From: Caballeronia udeis | GTDB lineage: Bacteria > Pseudomonadota > Gammaproteobacteria > Burkholderiales > Burkholderiaceae | Length of the DNA stretch: 64,000 bases | Reading direction: 5' to 3' | Assembly (NCBI RefSeq): GCF_001544555.2 | Contig: NZ_FCOK02000001.1 | Coordinates: forward strand, 266,795 to 330,794 | In this document: positions 46,709 through 55,896 of the stretch, piece after piece | Layout: every line of letters begins with the position of its first letter | Numbering within the stretch: the stretch's first letter is position 1 | Notes under the pieces: generated by a model | What the model was told of the DNA's origin: nothing | Seen by the model: the letters and a program-made list of their open reading frames with translations, nothing else | Database searches by the model: none | Program-made: the position numbers and the translations under genes

Positions 46709-48082
46709 GTGAGCCAGTTTGTGAGCCATCTCATGCACAAACTGCCGCACTTGTATCGCAATCGCTTCGGCGTCTATTACCTCCGCCTGGTCCGCTCTGG
46801 CAGGGAAACGAAAAGATCACTGCGCAGCAAGGACTTCCGGCAAGCTAAACTTTTGGCTCTCGCGTTCAACCTTGAACTAGCCATGAAGACGCCGAAAGAG
46901 CAGCCGAGCGCCGCCGATTTCATCCTTGACGCCGAGGCGCTCAAACGGCTCGATGTCGTCTTCCCGGACGGCACCCAAGTCAAGGACATCAACACCGATG
47001 AGGACGTGCGCCGCGCCAAGGAGCTTTTTGGAGCGCGATTCGAGACCGCGGTCCCGTTCGACGCGCCCATTCTCCCGCCCCAAACGCTCGCGTTGATTGA
47101 GCGGCAGCGGGAAGCGGCGGAAGCCACAAAACGGCCCGGAAAACGGTTCTCCGACGTCGTTAAGCTCTACAAGCGCGAAAAGGCCCTCGACAACACCGCC
47201 CGCACGATCACGGCCAAAAGCGGCGCGTTCGACGACTTCTCGAAAACAGCGGGCGAGCGGCCGATGGATGCATATTCCCTTGACGACGCGATTGGTTATA
47301 AAAACCAGCTCATCGAAAACGGCGGCAGCGCAAGTCGCATCAATTCGAAGCTTTCCTACCTCCGGGATTTGTTCGGATACGCCGTGGCGAATGGCCAGCA
47401 CCCTGGGCCAAATCCTTTTGAAAACGCCAAGGTTTCAACAAAGTCGAAACTCGAACAGCAAAAGCGATCGTATAAGCCGTTCTCCGCCGATGACCTGAAA
47501 ACAATCTTTTCGCCGGAGGCGTACGCCTTGAGAATGGACAAGCCGGCTTATCGCTGGCTGCCCTTTTTGGCATTGTATTCAGGCGCGCGCCTCGAGGAGC
47601 TCGCAAGCCTTTCTCTCAGCCAAATTCACCAAGATGGCGACGTTTGGTTTTTTGAAATTGCGAAAGCCAAAAACGCGAATTCCCAGCGCCGAATTCCGCT
47701 TCACCGTGCGATCGTTGAATCCTCATTTCTTGCTTACGTCGAAAGCGTCAAAAAGAGCGGCGCCACTCAGCTTTTTCCGGAGCTCAAACCCGGCAAAAAC
47801 GGTTACGGCAAGAATGTCACGCGGCGCTTTGCCGATTATCTCGACGAACGGTTGATAACCGACGACCGCAAGGTTTTTCACAGCTTCCGGCACACCTTCA
47901 TCGCGCGCATGTCAGCACGGAACGTTCATCCTGCGATGCTCATGGCTTTGGTCGGCCACTACGATCAAGCCAAAGTGGATTTCAGCAGCCCGCATTTCAC
48001 AAATTACCAACACGACAAGTCGCTTGCCGAACTCAAACAGACCATCGATCTACTCGACATCGAATTGCCGCTGACCTTCTAA
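46709..48082 (+). CDS. Tyrosine site-specific integrase
   Basis: This 457-residue integrase has an N-terminal arm-binding segment (HLYRNRFGVYYLRLVRSGRETKRSLRS), a core-binding region with a SAM-like fold, and a C-terminal catalytic domain. Catalytic residues are Arg in YSGARLEELASLSLSQI (near 293), His-x-x-Arg in FHSFRHTFIARM (near 391-394), GHY (near 417), and a candidate Tyr in FTNYQHDKS (near 433). Start may be the GTG at 46709 or the ATG at 46733 (MHKLPHLYRNRF), which is closer to the family start. It lies immediately after tRNA-Met and inserts the island there. Confidence 0.92.
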   Translation: MSQFVSHLMHKLPHLYRNRFGVYYLRLVRSGRETKRSLRSKDFRQAKLLALAFNLELAMKTPKEQPSAADFILDAEALKRLDVVFPDGTQVKDINTDEDVRRAKELFGARFETAVPFDAPILPPQTLALIERQREAAEATKRPGKRFSDVVKLYKREKALDNTARTITAKSGAFDDFSKTAGERPMDAYSLDDAIGYKNQLIENGGSASRINSKLSYLRDLFGYAVANGQHPGPNPFENAKVSTKSKLEQQKRSYKPFSADDLKTIFSPEAYALRMDKPAYRWLPFLALYSGARLEELASLSLSQIHQDGDVWFFEIAKAKNANSQRRIPLHRAIVESSFLAYVESVKKSGATQLFPELKPGKNGYGKNVTRRFADYLDERLITDDRKVFHSFRHTFIARMSARNVHPAMLMALVGHYDQAKVDFSSPHFTNYQHDKSLAELKQTIDLLDIELPLTF

Positions 48083-48283
48083 ACAAGAATCGCCTCGACT
48101 TATGCGCCCCGGAATTTATGCGGAATGCATCGCGCATGCAGCCTCAGGGAGAAAAGCGCTCCGATTCATAGATTTTTATTGACGCCCGAGAACCGCGAAG
48201 CGCAATCTTCTCACTGCGCGCGGCATTCCAAAGAGACACGTCCTCGCCGCGCAATAATAAAAAATCAGCGGCTGGCGGGGTTA

Positions 48284-49993
48284 ATGATGAGAGAGCATCA
48301 GACCAAGAAAGAGCGGCTTACCATTTATTTGGTCAAAGACGCAAAACTGCGCGACGAGCAAATCGTCAAAACCGACCGAACGAAACCGGTGGTCAACCTT
48401 AAAATTTCTTCCGGCAGCGCGAGCCTTTACGTGAAAGACGGACCGCCGCCCAAGATCCCCGAGTGGACCACTTTCCTCGTCGAAAATCAGGATGTTCCTG
48501 AGCATCTGTTTCTCGGCAGCCGCTCTGAAGCCGCCGTTCTGATTTTTCGCGATGCTGACGTGGCCTTCGCGCTCACGTTCGGCATGGGCTTCCACCTCCT
48601 GAATTTGGATTTGATGGAGCGCGATTTTGGGCTGCGCGTGACGCTCAACTCAATCGCTCCCGACAAACTGCGCAGCCTCGACAAGGCGAGCTATGAGGCG
48701 AATCCGCTGAACACGAGAAACCAGAGCCCAAAAGACGCGGACATTTTCGACCTGCACATCGACACTGAAATGGATATGGTCTACGCGCTCACCGGCGCGT
48801 CCACCGAACCGATGTTCGGCGAACATGTGACAGGCCGTGACGCGCTGACGATCATGCCGGATGCTCGGCTGGATGACCTGCCCAAGATATTGGCTGCGGC
48901 TCTTGCTCGCTACAAAGCGAAGATGCCCGAAAGGTTCTCATGGGTCGACAACGTGAATCGAGTTCGAGAGCCCGACACGCTGGAAATCCTTGACCTAATG
49001 CTCACGGACTTGTTGCAAGCAGACCCGCCAGGGGAGAACGTCTGGCTGGGAGAGCCCGAGATCGTGGACTGGGAAGCGCAGACGGGCTACTCGTTCGACC
49101 AGCGCGCGCGAACCGCGAGGCATCCCACCTTGCAGTTGAGCCAATTGATCGACCACATGGCCGATCACGGCGTGAAGCCGAGCGCTGAATCGTTCAAGGA
49201 TCAGGCGGTCCACGTCAACGACGCCAATTACGAGTCGATCAAGCGGTGGTCGGCCTATCGCTGCGTCTACGCCGAACTGCCCATGGGCGGGAAGACGTTC
49301 ATCCTCAGAAATGGCGCTTGGCATTCCGTCAGCGACGATTTCGTCAGCCGGATTGACATCACCCTTTCTTCGCTCGAAATCGACAAGCAGGACATGCCGG
49401 TCTACAAGCACCCCAGCGAGGGCGCCTACAACGAAAGCGTCGCGCACGACACCGCTGGCTATGAGCTGCTCGACAAGAAGAACATCTCGTTCGGGGGCTC
49501 TTACGACAAAATCGAATTCTGCGACCTAGTTCGCGATGGCCACGAATTGATCCACGTGAAGTTCTATCGCAGCTCGGCGACCCTCAGCCATTTGTTTGCG
49601 CAAGGCAGCGTCTCTGCGGAGACGTTCGTCAAGCATCAGGATTTCAGGGTCAAGCTCAACGAGAAATTGCCCGCCGGAATCAAACTCATTGATCCGCTCG
49701 TCCGCCCTGCGGCCGAGAAGTATCGAGTGGTCTACGCTATCGCCACCGTCAAGACGCTGCCCGCCGAGTTGCCATTCTTCTCCAAAGTCACGCTGAAAAA
49801 CGCGGTGATGACGCTCAGGGCTCTAGGCTTCGGTGTCGCGCTGGCGAAAATCGACGTTGACCCGGAGTTCCTCAAAACGGCGAGCTACAAGCCCGCAGAC
49901 GCGGCGTTCGCGCCGTCTTCCGCCGCGATGGCATCGCCTGCCAAACGCAAGGGGCGCGGCGCGCCACCGCACAGCCCGCCGCCCGCGCACTGA
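48284..49993 (+). CDS. DUF6119 / TIGR04141-family sporadic protein
   Basis: This protein of about 569 residues starts KKERLTIYLVKDAKLRDEQIV and belongs to the sporadically distributed TIGR04141 family. FLVENQDVPEHLFLGSRSEAAVLIFR, FALTFGMGFHLL and FGLRVTLNSIAPDKLRSLDK match its N-terminal half. KIEFCDLVRDGHELIHVKFYRSSATLSHLFAQG and FSKVTLKNAVMTLRALGFGVALAKI match its C-terminal half. The family is found on mobile islands and is suspected of phage defence; the activity is unknown. The tail is Pro/Ala-rich. ATG at 48284 or 48287 is used. A broken HNH nuclease gene follows after 22 bases, a possible former partner. Confidence 0.82.
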   Translation: MMREHQTKKERLTIYLVKDAKLRDEQIVKTDRTKPVVNLKISSGSASLYVKDGPPPKIPEWTTFLVENQDVPEHLFLGSRSEAAVLIFRDADVAFALTFGMGFHLLNLDLMERDFGLRVTLNSIAPDKLRSLDKASYEANPLNTRNQSPKDADIFDLHIDTEMDMVYALTGASTEPMFGEHVTGRDALTIMPDARLDDLPKILAAALARYKAKMPERFSWVDNVNRVREPDTLEILDLMLTDLLQADPPGENVWLGEPEIVDWEAQTGYSFDQRARTARHPTLQLSQLIDHMADHGVKPSAESFKDQAVHVNDANYESIKRWSAYRCVYAELPMGGKTFILRNGAWHSVSDDFVSRIDITLSSLEIDKQDMPVYKHPSEGAYNESVAHDTAGYELLDKKNISFGGSYDKIEFCDLVRDGHELIHVKFYRSSATLSHLFAQGSVSAETFVKHQDFRVKLNEKLPAGIKLIDPLVRPAAEKYRVVYAIATVKTLPAELPFFSKVTLKNAVMTLRALGFGVALAKIDVDPEFLKTASYKPADAAFAPSSAAMASPAKRKGRGAPPHSPPPAH

Positions 49994-50015
49994 CTGACAA
50001 GGCACGCCCCACGAC

Positions 50016-50700
50016 ATGAGCATCAGTTCTTTCTTCGCCGACGTTTTCCACGCTCCGCTCCGCAACATCCGCTGGTCCTGGGGCGCGCACAACCCCGACA
50101 CCGGAGTGGTGGCGTTGCGCTTGTGGCGCGATCGCATTCGCCCCGAGCACGGCGACATTGAGGTTTTTACGTAGGCCGCCCGCAAGACGCTGGGCAAAAC
50201 GAGCGAGCGCAGCACCTGAGCTTCATTGAAGGCGGGGCGCGGGCATTCGGCGTGGTTTGCGACCGCGACGCTCCTCCGCCCGGAATGGCGTCGAGCTCGA
50301 TCAGCGATTTCGATCGCGACAATCTGCTGGCTCTCGGCGACATCTCAAAAGAGCCCACCGGTTCGTGGCGAGCGAAGATCATCGGCTCGGCCTCCGTCTC
50401 CGACTACCTGGCCTCATTGCCGTCGGTCGAGACGGACAAGAGGACATCGCGCAGATTCAAAACGAGCCCGGACTCGCAGTCACCGATCGCATGACGCTCG
50501 CGAAAGCAAGGCTTGGCCAAGGGACATAGAAGGCCAAGATGCTCGCCCTATGGGGGCACCAGTGCGCAGTCTCGGGCTGCGCGGTCCCAGAGGCTCTGCG
50601 CGCATCGCACGCGAAGCCTTGGCGGCACAGCGCGCCTGCTCGACAATCAAAGTTGACGCGCCCGAGTCAAAATCCGAAGGACGGCGAGGATAGGGTTTGA
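50016..50700 (+). pseudogene. HNH endonuclease, decayed by two frameshifts and a stop
   Basis: Joining three frames restores an HNH_2-type nuclease. The N-terminal MSISSFFADVFHAPLRNIRW segment stops at 50172 in frame 1. The sense continues by -1 shift at the five-T run near 50162-50167 as GRPQDAGQNERAQHLSFIEGG...SVSDYLASLPSVETDK. A second shift near 50440 gives QEDIAQIQNEPGLAVTDRMTLAKARLGQG. A TAG then interrupts, and the core ALWGHQCAVSGCAVPEALRASHAKPWR follows at 50539-50700. The HNH catalytic tail beyond is missing. Three lesions plus truncation make sequencing error an unlikely cause. It stands next to the DUF6119 gene. Confidence 0.8.
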
Positions 50701-50845
50701 GCGCGGCGCGCCGAAACCGATCGCAAAGGCGTGGCGCTTGCGCTGGATGCATCTCGGGGCCTCCCGCTCCGCAAGGGCCTTGCTCACCAGTTGCCTTCCT
50801 TGATTTGCGCCGCTCTCGGCTTCGCGCAAGGGCTTTCTCGGGTTT

Positions 50846-51883
50846 TTATCCGCTCAGCCCCCTGATTGTGCGCTGATGCTGCTCCACTAGATCATCCGGC
50901 ATTTTTTCGATCGCGCCAGCCAGCTTGACGAACAACTCGCCCCTCGCTTCGTTGGGCGTGCATCCGAAGCGCTCTTTGAAGGCCCGGCTGAACGTCGAAT
51001 CGCTCGCGAACCCCACTGAATAGGCCACCTCCGCGACTCGCTGGCGCGCATGTTTAGGCGAAGTCAATCGCCTCAGCGCTTCGTCCAGGCGCTGGTCTTT
51101 AATTCGTTTGGCCACTCCGCCCGACTCGCCCGATTCGGCGAACAACTCGTAAAGCGCGGTGCGCGATATCCCCAATGCTTTGCAAAGCGCGGCAGGCCCT
51201 AAATCTGGATCCAACAGATGCTGCTCGATGTAAGAGGCCGCTTGCGCTCGAAGCATTGGGGCCAGGCGAGGGTCTCCCTGCGCAACCCGCTCTTGGGCTT
51301 TTGGCAACAGGCACGCGGCCAACAAGTCCAGTGTTCCATTGACGATGATCGGCATCTGCTCTTCGGTCATCGTCGCAGCAAGTCGCGCGAGGGCGTGCAT
51401 GTGAGCCGCGAACAGCTCTCCGATCGCGTCATCAGCCGCCCAACTCGCGCCATGAATTTGCGAACCCTGCGGCAGCCGTCGATCGAGCGCGGAGCGCGCG
51501 ACGCTCAGCGTGATCATCGGCGCATCGATGGCGAATCCGATGTTTTCGACCGCGAGGTCCCGAATGGCGACGGAATTCAACGGGACGCGCTGCTGGCCCT
51601 CTGCAAATTCAGACGTTAGCTGCCCGCCGACCAAGCAATGCACCAGATACTGATTTATGCCGGACAGGGCGATTTTGCGACGCGTGCGGTGGAATTGCAC
51701 CTCTCCCTGAGCGGCATGGCGCGTGAGCAACATGGGCCCCAGGTCCCACGTGTCGACGCTGGCCGCGAAAGAAATGTCCTTTGGCCGCTTCACGTCATAC
51801 ATCGGCCTCAGCGCTTCTCGCCAAATCTCTTCGGCATCGTCTTCTTTGAAATACGTGCTCTCGAAACGAATGTGCTGCGGCAT
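50846..51883 (-). CDS. AraC-family transcriptional regulator
   Basis: This regulator of 345 residues has an N-terminal AraC_binding_2-like ligand domain of about 190 residues and a C-terminal double helix-turn-helix: DLGPAALCKALGISRTALYELF and VAEVAYSVGFASDSTFSRAFKERFGCTP. MPQHIRFESTYF is taken as the start because 40 upstream in-frame codons show no similarity. It is convergent with the decayed HNH gene and transcribed in the same direction as the XRE gene. The target is unknown. Confidence 0.88.
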   Translation of the reverse strand: MPQHIRFESTYFKEDDAEEIWREALRPMYDVKRPKDISFAASVDTWDLGPMLLTRHAAQGEVQFHRTRRKIALSGINQYLVHCLVGGQLTSEFAEGQQRVPLNSVAIRDLAVENIGFAIDAPMITLSVARSALDRRLPQGSQIHGASWAADDAIGELFAAHMHALARLAATMTEEQMPIIVNGTLDLLAACLLPKAQERVAQGDPRLAPMLRAQAASYIEQHLLDPDLGPAALCKALGISRTALYELFAESGESGGVAKRIKDQRLDEALRRLTSPKHARQRVAEVAYSVGFASDSTFSRAFKERFGCTPNEARGELFVKLAGAIEKMPDDLVEQHQRTIRGLSG

Positions 51884-52235
51884 GGTTTTTTTCGGCGCTG
51901 GATTTTTCCGAATAGTAGCCGCGTATGTGACCCGGCGCAGGCTGAGTTCTCTTGCCAAAGCCGTGAATCGGCAAAAAAACACACCCTCAGGACGAATCGT
52001 CAATGTTCCCCGGATTTTTCGCCGGAAGGATGCGGGCCGTCGTGCCGATGATTAAGGACATGAAACACGGCATTGATCCGCCGTGGCTTATCTAAAGGCC
52101 AAGAGGGGAAGAGAAATGCTTAACCACGAGAAAGACCTGTCCGGGGGATTGCCCGGCAGGCTGCCGGACGCGCGCCGGATTGCCCGTGTCGCTGGCCGAC
52201 CGGGGCTCACAACCATGCCGACGTCGCGTCGGGGC
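51884..52235. other. Intergenic region upstream of AraC gene
   Basis: These 352 bases hold the AraC promoter area and the end of the XRE transcript. A six-base-pair hairpin, CACGGC with GCCGTG at 52066-52085, lies near the middle and could be a weak terminator for the XRE gene. Nothing else was recognised. Confidence 0.4.
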
Positions 52236-52700
52236 TCACGGCTTTTTGCGCGAACGCGGACGCTCTCGCGCGGCAGACGCAATCGCTTCGAGTTGCGCGC
52301 GCTCACTCTCGCGCCGACCTGCGGCATCCAGGCGCGCCCTAAGCGTCTCTCGTTCACGGGCGATGGACGCGATGTCCTCGACGATCCGCAAGATCGCGCG
52401 GCGGTCGTCTCGCGGGAGGTCCCCGATTTGGGCGGCGATGGCGCCAGCGTCTTCGCCCGAGCTCCCGCGGTAATCACCCAGAAGAGCACTGAGCGGGCAA
52501 GAGAAAAGCTTGGCGAATTGCCCGAGCCTATGAAGGCTGGGCGCGATGACGCCGTTTTCAATCCTAGAAATCGTTTCCTTCTCCACCTCGATCTCGTTGG
52601 CGACTCTCAATTGCGTGAACCCCGCGGCTTTGCGCTGGGCTGCGATTGCGGCGCCGACTTTCCGAATCAAATCATCGGGGGGCGCGCCTGCGGCTTTCAT
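52236..52700 (-). CDS. XRE-family repressor
   Basis: This 154-residue phage-repressor-like protein has helix-turn-helix VGAAIAAQRKAAGFTQLRVANEIEVEKETISRIENGVIAPSLHRLGQFA in the first 70 residues. A long charged coiled-coil-like tail follows (RRAILRIVEDIASIARERETLRARLDAAGRRESERAQLEAI). GGGAGA stands before the ATG of MKAAGAPPDD. It is divergent from the exported-protein cluster that starts at 52876 and probably represses both directions through the GACGT array between them. Confidence 0.88.
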   Translation of the reverse strand: MKAAGAPPDDLIRKVGAAIAAQRKAAGFTQLRVANEIEVEKETISRIENGVIAPSLHRLGQFAKLFSCPLSALLGDYRGSSGEDAGAIAAQIGDLPRDDRRAILRIVEDIASIARERETLRARLDAAGRRESERAQLEAIASAARERPRSRKKP

Positions 52701-52768
52701 GCTGTCTCCCTGCGTCACATTTTTACGACGCGAGTGGATATTTTCGCGCGAACCGTGACACAAGAATT

Positions 52769-52822
52769 GACGTCTGACGTTACGATATAGACGTAAAACA
52801 TCACTTTAATAACGCATGACGT
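52769..52822. promoter_or_regulatory. Array of four GACGT sites, candidate XRE operators
   Basis: GACGT begins at 52769, 52776, 52790 and 52818, intervals of 7, 14 and 28 bases. The last is inside a 10-bp palindrome ATGACGTCAT. The array fills the promoter space between the XRE repressor and the divergent lipoprotein gene. Confidence 0.55.
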
Positions 52823-52875
52823 CATCGCCGCCGTTTGAGCGGCAGGCCGTCGCGCGCCACGAGGAAACAAAAACA

Positions 52876-54018
52876 ATGAAATCGACCATCCGTCGCTCGG
52901 CCATCGCTGCCGCAACTGCGTCTGTTTTTTTGTCCGCCTGCGGGGGCGGCGGATCGTCGTCGACGACGGGAGCCGCGGCGCCCGCGTCCGGCGCGAGCGC
53001 CGCGCCCGCAACGCCGATTTCCGGCGCCACGCCCGCGACTCCGGCTTCGGGCGCCAGCTCAACCCCGGCCGCCTCGGCCGCCATCTCTTTGTTCGCGGCT
53101 CCTGGCGCCGCAGTCAGCGATTACGCCGCGACGGGCGACATCATCAATGACTCGTTGGGCTTCATGAACGCCAAGCGCGCGCAGCTCGGGTTGCCGCCGG
53201 TCGCGTTCCAATCCGCCGTCGCCCAAGCCGCGGCGAACCATTCGCTCTACGTTCAAACGAACAATGCGCCTGGGCACTACGAAACCGCGGGGACGCCCGG
53301 ATTCACGGGCGCGACGCCCACCGATCGAGTCAACGCGCTGTATCCGACAAACTCCGCAGGGGAAATCGTCGCGGGGCAAACCGGCGCTTTCCCCACGTCC
53401 GTCGAGCCGATCGACGCGTTGTTCGACGCGCCGTTCCACCGCGCGATCATGGTTTACGACTGGGTGTTCGCCGGGCCCGGCGCGGCGCTGACCGCGGATC
53501 CGGCAAAGTGGTCGGCCCTGACCGTCGACTTCGCCGACCACAAAACGGTCGTCCCCGACGACAAGCTCGTCGCCTATCCCTACCCCGGCCAAGCCAACGC
53601 TAAGGCGTCGTGGCTGGACATCGAATCGCCCGACCCCCTCGCGGGCTCGGGCCAGCTCTACTCGGGGCAGACCGTCGGCTATCCCGTCACCCTTTCCGGC
53701 GCAGGGAACGCCGCGTTCTCGAACATTGTGTTCGTGATCACCGACCCGACAGGCGCGGCCGTGCCTTGCCAGGAAGTCGACAACAGCAACAACGCGGAGG
53801 CGACGCGGCTTGCTCTGTGTGTGCCCTTCAAGCCCCTCAATCCGTCGACGACCTACAACGTCGCGGTGACGGGCTCGCTGACAAACACGTCGATCCCGAA
53901 CCCCCAAGCTTTCGCCGTGAGCTGGTCGTTCACGACACAGTCCGCATCGGCCGCGACGGCGAAAGCGGCGACGACTGGCGGGTCGGGCAACGCCGCCGCG
54001 CGTCGCTTCCTGAACTGA
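52876..54018 (+). CDS. CAP-domain (SCP/PR-1) lipoprotein
   Basis: This 380-residue predicted lipoprotein has signal peptide MKSTIRRSAIAAATASVFLSAC with Cys in the lipobox, then an 85-residue Ala/Ser/Pro linker of the GAAAPASGASAAP type, repeated imperfectly. A CAP domain follows: INDSLGFMNAKRAQLGLPPVAFQSAVAQAAANHSLYV (helices with the first conserved region) and NAPGHYETAGTPGFTG, then DALFDAPFHRAIMVYDWVFAG. The C-terminus is Ig-like (SPDPLAGSGQLYSGQ region and SWSFTTQ). CAP proteins are cell-surface or secreted proteins with lipid-binding or unknown roles. It is the first gene of the exported cluster. Confidence 0.85.
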   Translation: MKSTIRRSAIAAATASVFLSACGGGGSSSTTGAAAPASGASAAPATPISGATPATPASGASSTPAASAAISLFAAPGAAVSDYAATGDIINDSLGFMNAKRAQLGLPPVAFQSAVAQAAANHSLYVQTNNAPGHYETAGTPGFTGATPTDRVNALYPTNSAGEIVAGQTGAFPTSVEPIDALFDAPFHRAIMVYDWVFAGPGAALTADPAKWSALTVDFADHKTVVPDDKLVAYPYPGQANAKASWLDIESPDPLAGSGQLYSGQTVGYPVTLSGAGNAAFSNIVFVITDPTGAAVPCQEVDNSNNAEATRLALCVPFKPLNPSTTYNVAVTGSLTNTSIPNPQAFAVSWSFTTQSASAATAKAATTGGSGNAAARRFLN

Positions 54019-54093
54019 CCCGCGATGAGTGAAACCCCGTCCATGAAAGCCGGCCATTGCCTAGGCAATCCATTACCGCAAAGGAACACGACA

Positions 54094-54756
54094 ATGAAAC
54101 GGTTCGCAAACATTGCCGCGAGCTTCGCGCTGGCGGCGCTCAGCGAGTCAGCCTGGGCGCAGGCCGCGTTGGCCCCGCCCGCAGCCCTGCCTTTGGCGCA
54201 AGCGCAGGCCCCGGCGTTCGCCGTGGGGGATGAGTGGGAATTCGCATACACGAACGTCTTGGAGCCGCGCCGGAACAACAACTTCACGCAACGGATCGTC
54301 AGCGTCGCTGGCGGCCAAGCCGTCCTGGCCGTCGGCGACGGCCGCGCGGGGCCGACGGTTCTGGACGCAAGCGGCAACATCACGAGCGGCGGAGGCGGCG
54401 CTTACGAGCCAAGCGACGGAAGGCTGCAATTTCCCTTGGCCGTCGGGAAGTCTTGGTCAGCTTCCTATATCTACAAATCCGGCAACTGGATTTCGCATTG
54501 CGATCGCGAAGCCAAGGTTGTCGGCGTCGAGCGCATCGACACGCCAGTTGGTCCGCTCGACGCGTTCAAGATCGAACAGAAGACCTCATGGTCAGGAAAC
54601 GACCAATACGGCGGCCACGGCGTGACGCATGAGACGGATTGGTATGCGCCGGCGGTCGGGCGCATCGCGCGGCTCGATTACCAAGACATCCCCGTCAAAG
54701 GGCCGGCGACGACCACGCATGTCGAACTGACGCGCTGGCGCCCGGCGGCGCCCTGA
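54094..54756 (+). CDS. Secreted protein, function unknown
   Basis: This 220-residue protein has signal peptide MKRFANIAASFALAALSESAWAQA, cleaved near AWA|QA. The mature part is beta-rich: FAVGDEWEFAYTNVLEPRRNN, FPLAVGKSWSASYIYKSGNW, RIDTPVGPLDAFKIEQK and ETDWYAPAVGRIARLDYQDIPVKGP suggest a jelly-roll or beta-sandwich. AAGGA lies seven bases before the ATG; earlier in-frame Mets are rejected. No family was recognised. Confidence 0.8.
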   Translation: MKRFANIAASFALAALSESAWAQAALAPPAALPLAQAQAPAFAVGDEWEFAYTNVLEPRRNNNFTQRIVSVAGGQAVLAVGDGRAGPTVLDASGNITSGGGGAYEPSDGRLQFPLAVGKSWSASYIYKSGNWISHCDREAKVVGVERIDTPVGPLDAFKIEQKTSWSGNDQYGGHGVTHETDWYAPAVGRIARLDYQDIPVKGPATTTHVELTRWRPAAP

Positions 54757-54863
54757 CCCAATCATTTATTTCGCCCGGCTCCGCATGGACTCGGGCGTCC
54801 AGGGCGGCGAAAACCGCTGACCGGACAAGACATCAACTCATTGATCGAAAGAGGGCTTTTACG

Positions 54864-55262
54864 ATGAACCGTGTTTCAAACGCGCTGCATCCCCGCGACT
54901 TCCAAGCCGCCAAGGTCCGTTTGCTCGCGATTTCCTCGCGAACCACGTCCATCGCGCTGATCGCCGCCCTGTCACTCGCGGCATGCGGTGGCTCGCCCAG
55001 CGAAAGCGACGTGCGAGCGGCCTTGATAAAGCAACTGGACGCCAGCCAAGAGCAAACAAGGCAGATCGCCGGCAAGAACGCTTTCATGGACAGCTTGGCC
55101 GACGAACAACGAAACGGCATTTCGCAATTGAAGTTGGTCGGATGCAAGTCGGACGGCGAAAAATCCTATTTGTGCGACATCGCGGGCAAAGCGGGGGCGA
55201 TGCAACTGCGCATGCTCAAAGGGCCGGACGGCTGGATTGCGGCCGAAGCCGGGAAGGGTTGA
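54864..55262 (+). CDS. Small predicted lipoprotein
   Basis: This 132-residue protein has an unusually long N-region, then hydrophobic TTSIALIAALSLAACGG with lipobox Cys. The mature part SESDVRAALIKQLDASQEQTRQIAG and QLKLVGCKSDGEKSYLCDIAGKAGAMQL resembles small outer-membrane lipoproteins with two Cys that could pair. GAGGG precedes the ATG. Function unknown; third gene of the exported cluster. Confidence 0.78.
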   Translation: MNRVSNALHPRDFQAAKVRLLAISSRTTSIALIAALSLAACGGSPSESDVRAALIKQLDASQEQTRQIAGKNAFMDSLADEQRNGISQLKLVGCKSDGEKSYLCDIAGKAGAMQLRMLKGPDGWIAAEAGKG

Positions 55263-55378
55263 TGGCCGGCCAAAGCGCTCAGCCTACCCGCAGCCTCTCA
55301 ATTATCCCCTTGGCCGTCGGCCAATCGTCAAGGCGACGACCCTCGCTCGTCTTGGCCTCAATAGCAAGGAGCAGTGAA

Positions 55379-55741
55379 ATGACTCGATTGAATGTCGCCG
55401 CAATGCAATGGAACTCGCTTGACCACATCGCGGACGTCGCGCCCATCGGCGACGGCGACGCGCAATGCCTGGAAGAGATTCGCCAAGTGCTGTTGAAGCA
55501 CGGCCAGACCGCCCGCTTTGGCGTCTCGCTCTTGCACAGCCATTTCGAGCTCGGGGCTGACGAAGTCCTGCTCGAAGAGACGAACGCCGAGACGCGCGAG
55601 CAATGGGTCAGGCCCGTGTCGCGAAAGTATCTGTTGGAGAACGGCATCACCGCGCAAACCACGGTCGTCTCGTTTGACGAGCGCGGCATGAACCGGCTGT
55701 GCGGGTGCAACCCTCGCTCTTCCGGCCACTTTCATCTTTAA
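55379..55741 (+). CDS. Conserved hypothetical protein, 120 residues
   Basis: This soluble protein begins MTRLNVAAMQWNSLDHIADVAPIGDGD with no signal sequence. AAGGAG lies 7 bases before the ATG. FGVSLLHSHFELGADEVLLEETNAETREQW and the C-terminal CGCNPRSSGHFHL, with His and Cys residues that could bind a metal, are the distinctive parts. It is the only apparently cytoplasmic member between two lipoprotein genes. No family was recognised. Confidence 0.72.
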   Translation: MTRLNVAAMQWNSLDHIADVAPIGDGDAQCLEEIRQVLLKHGQTARFGVSLLHSHFELGADEVLLEETNAETREQWVRPVSRKYLLENGITAQTTVVSFDERGMNRLCGCNPRSSGHFHL

Positions 55742-55896
55742 GGGGGCTGCGGCGACAGCGCCTGACTCGCCGGCGACGCCCTTCGGCGATCGCCTTTGCT
55801 TTGACAATCCGCTATGCCTCGCCGCGCCTTGAACGCCATGGGCCGGCGCGGCGCGCGCCGAGGAGCGCGAGCGAAAACCAGAATCATAAAACCACA

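Noticed and set aside
50158..50172. Programmed -1 frameshift at the T5 run of the HNH gene
   Set aside because: The site is not a canonical slippery heptamer, no downstream structure was evident, and further downstream lesions show the gene is decayed.
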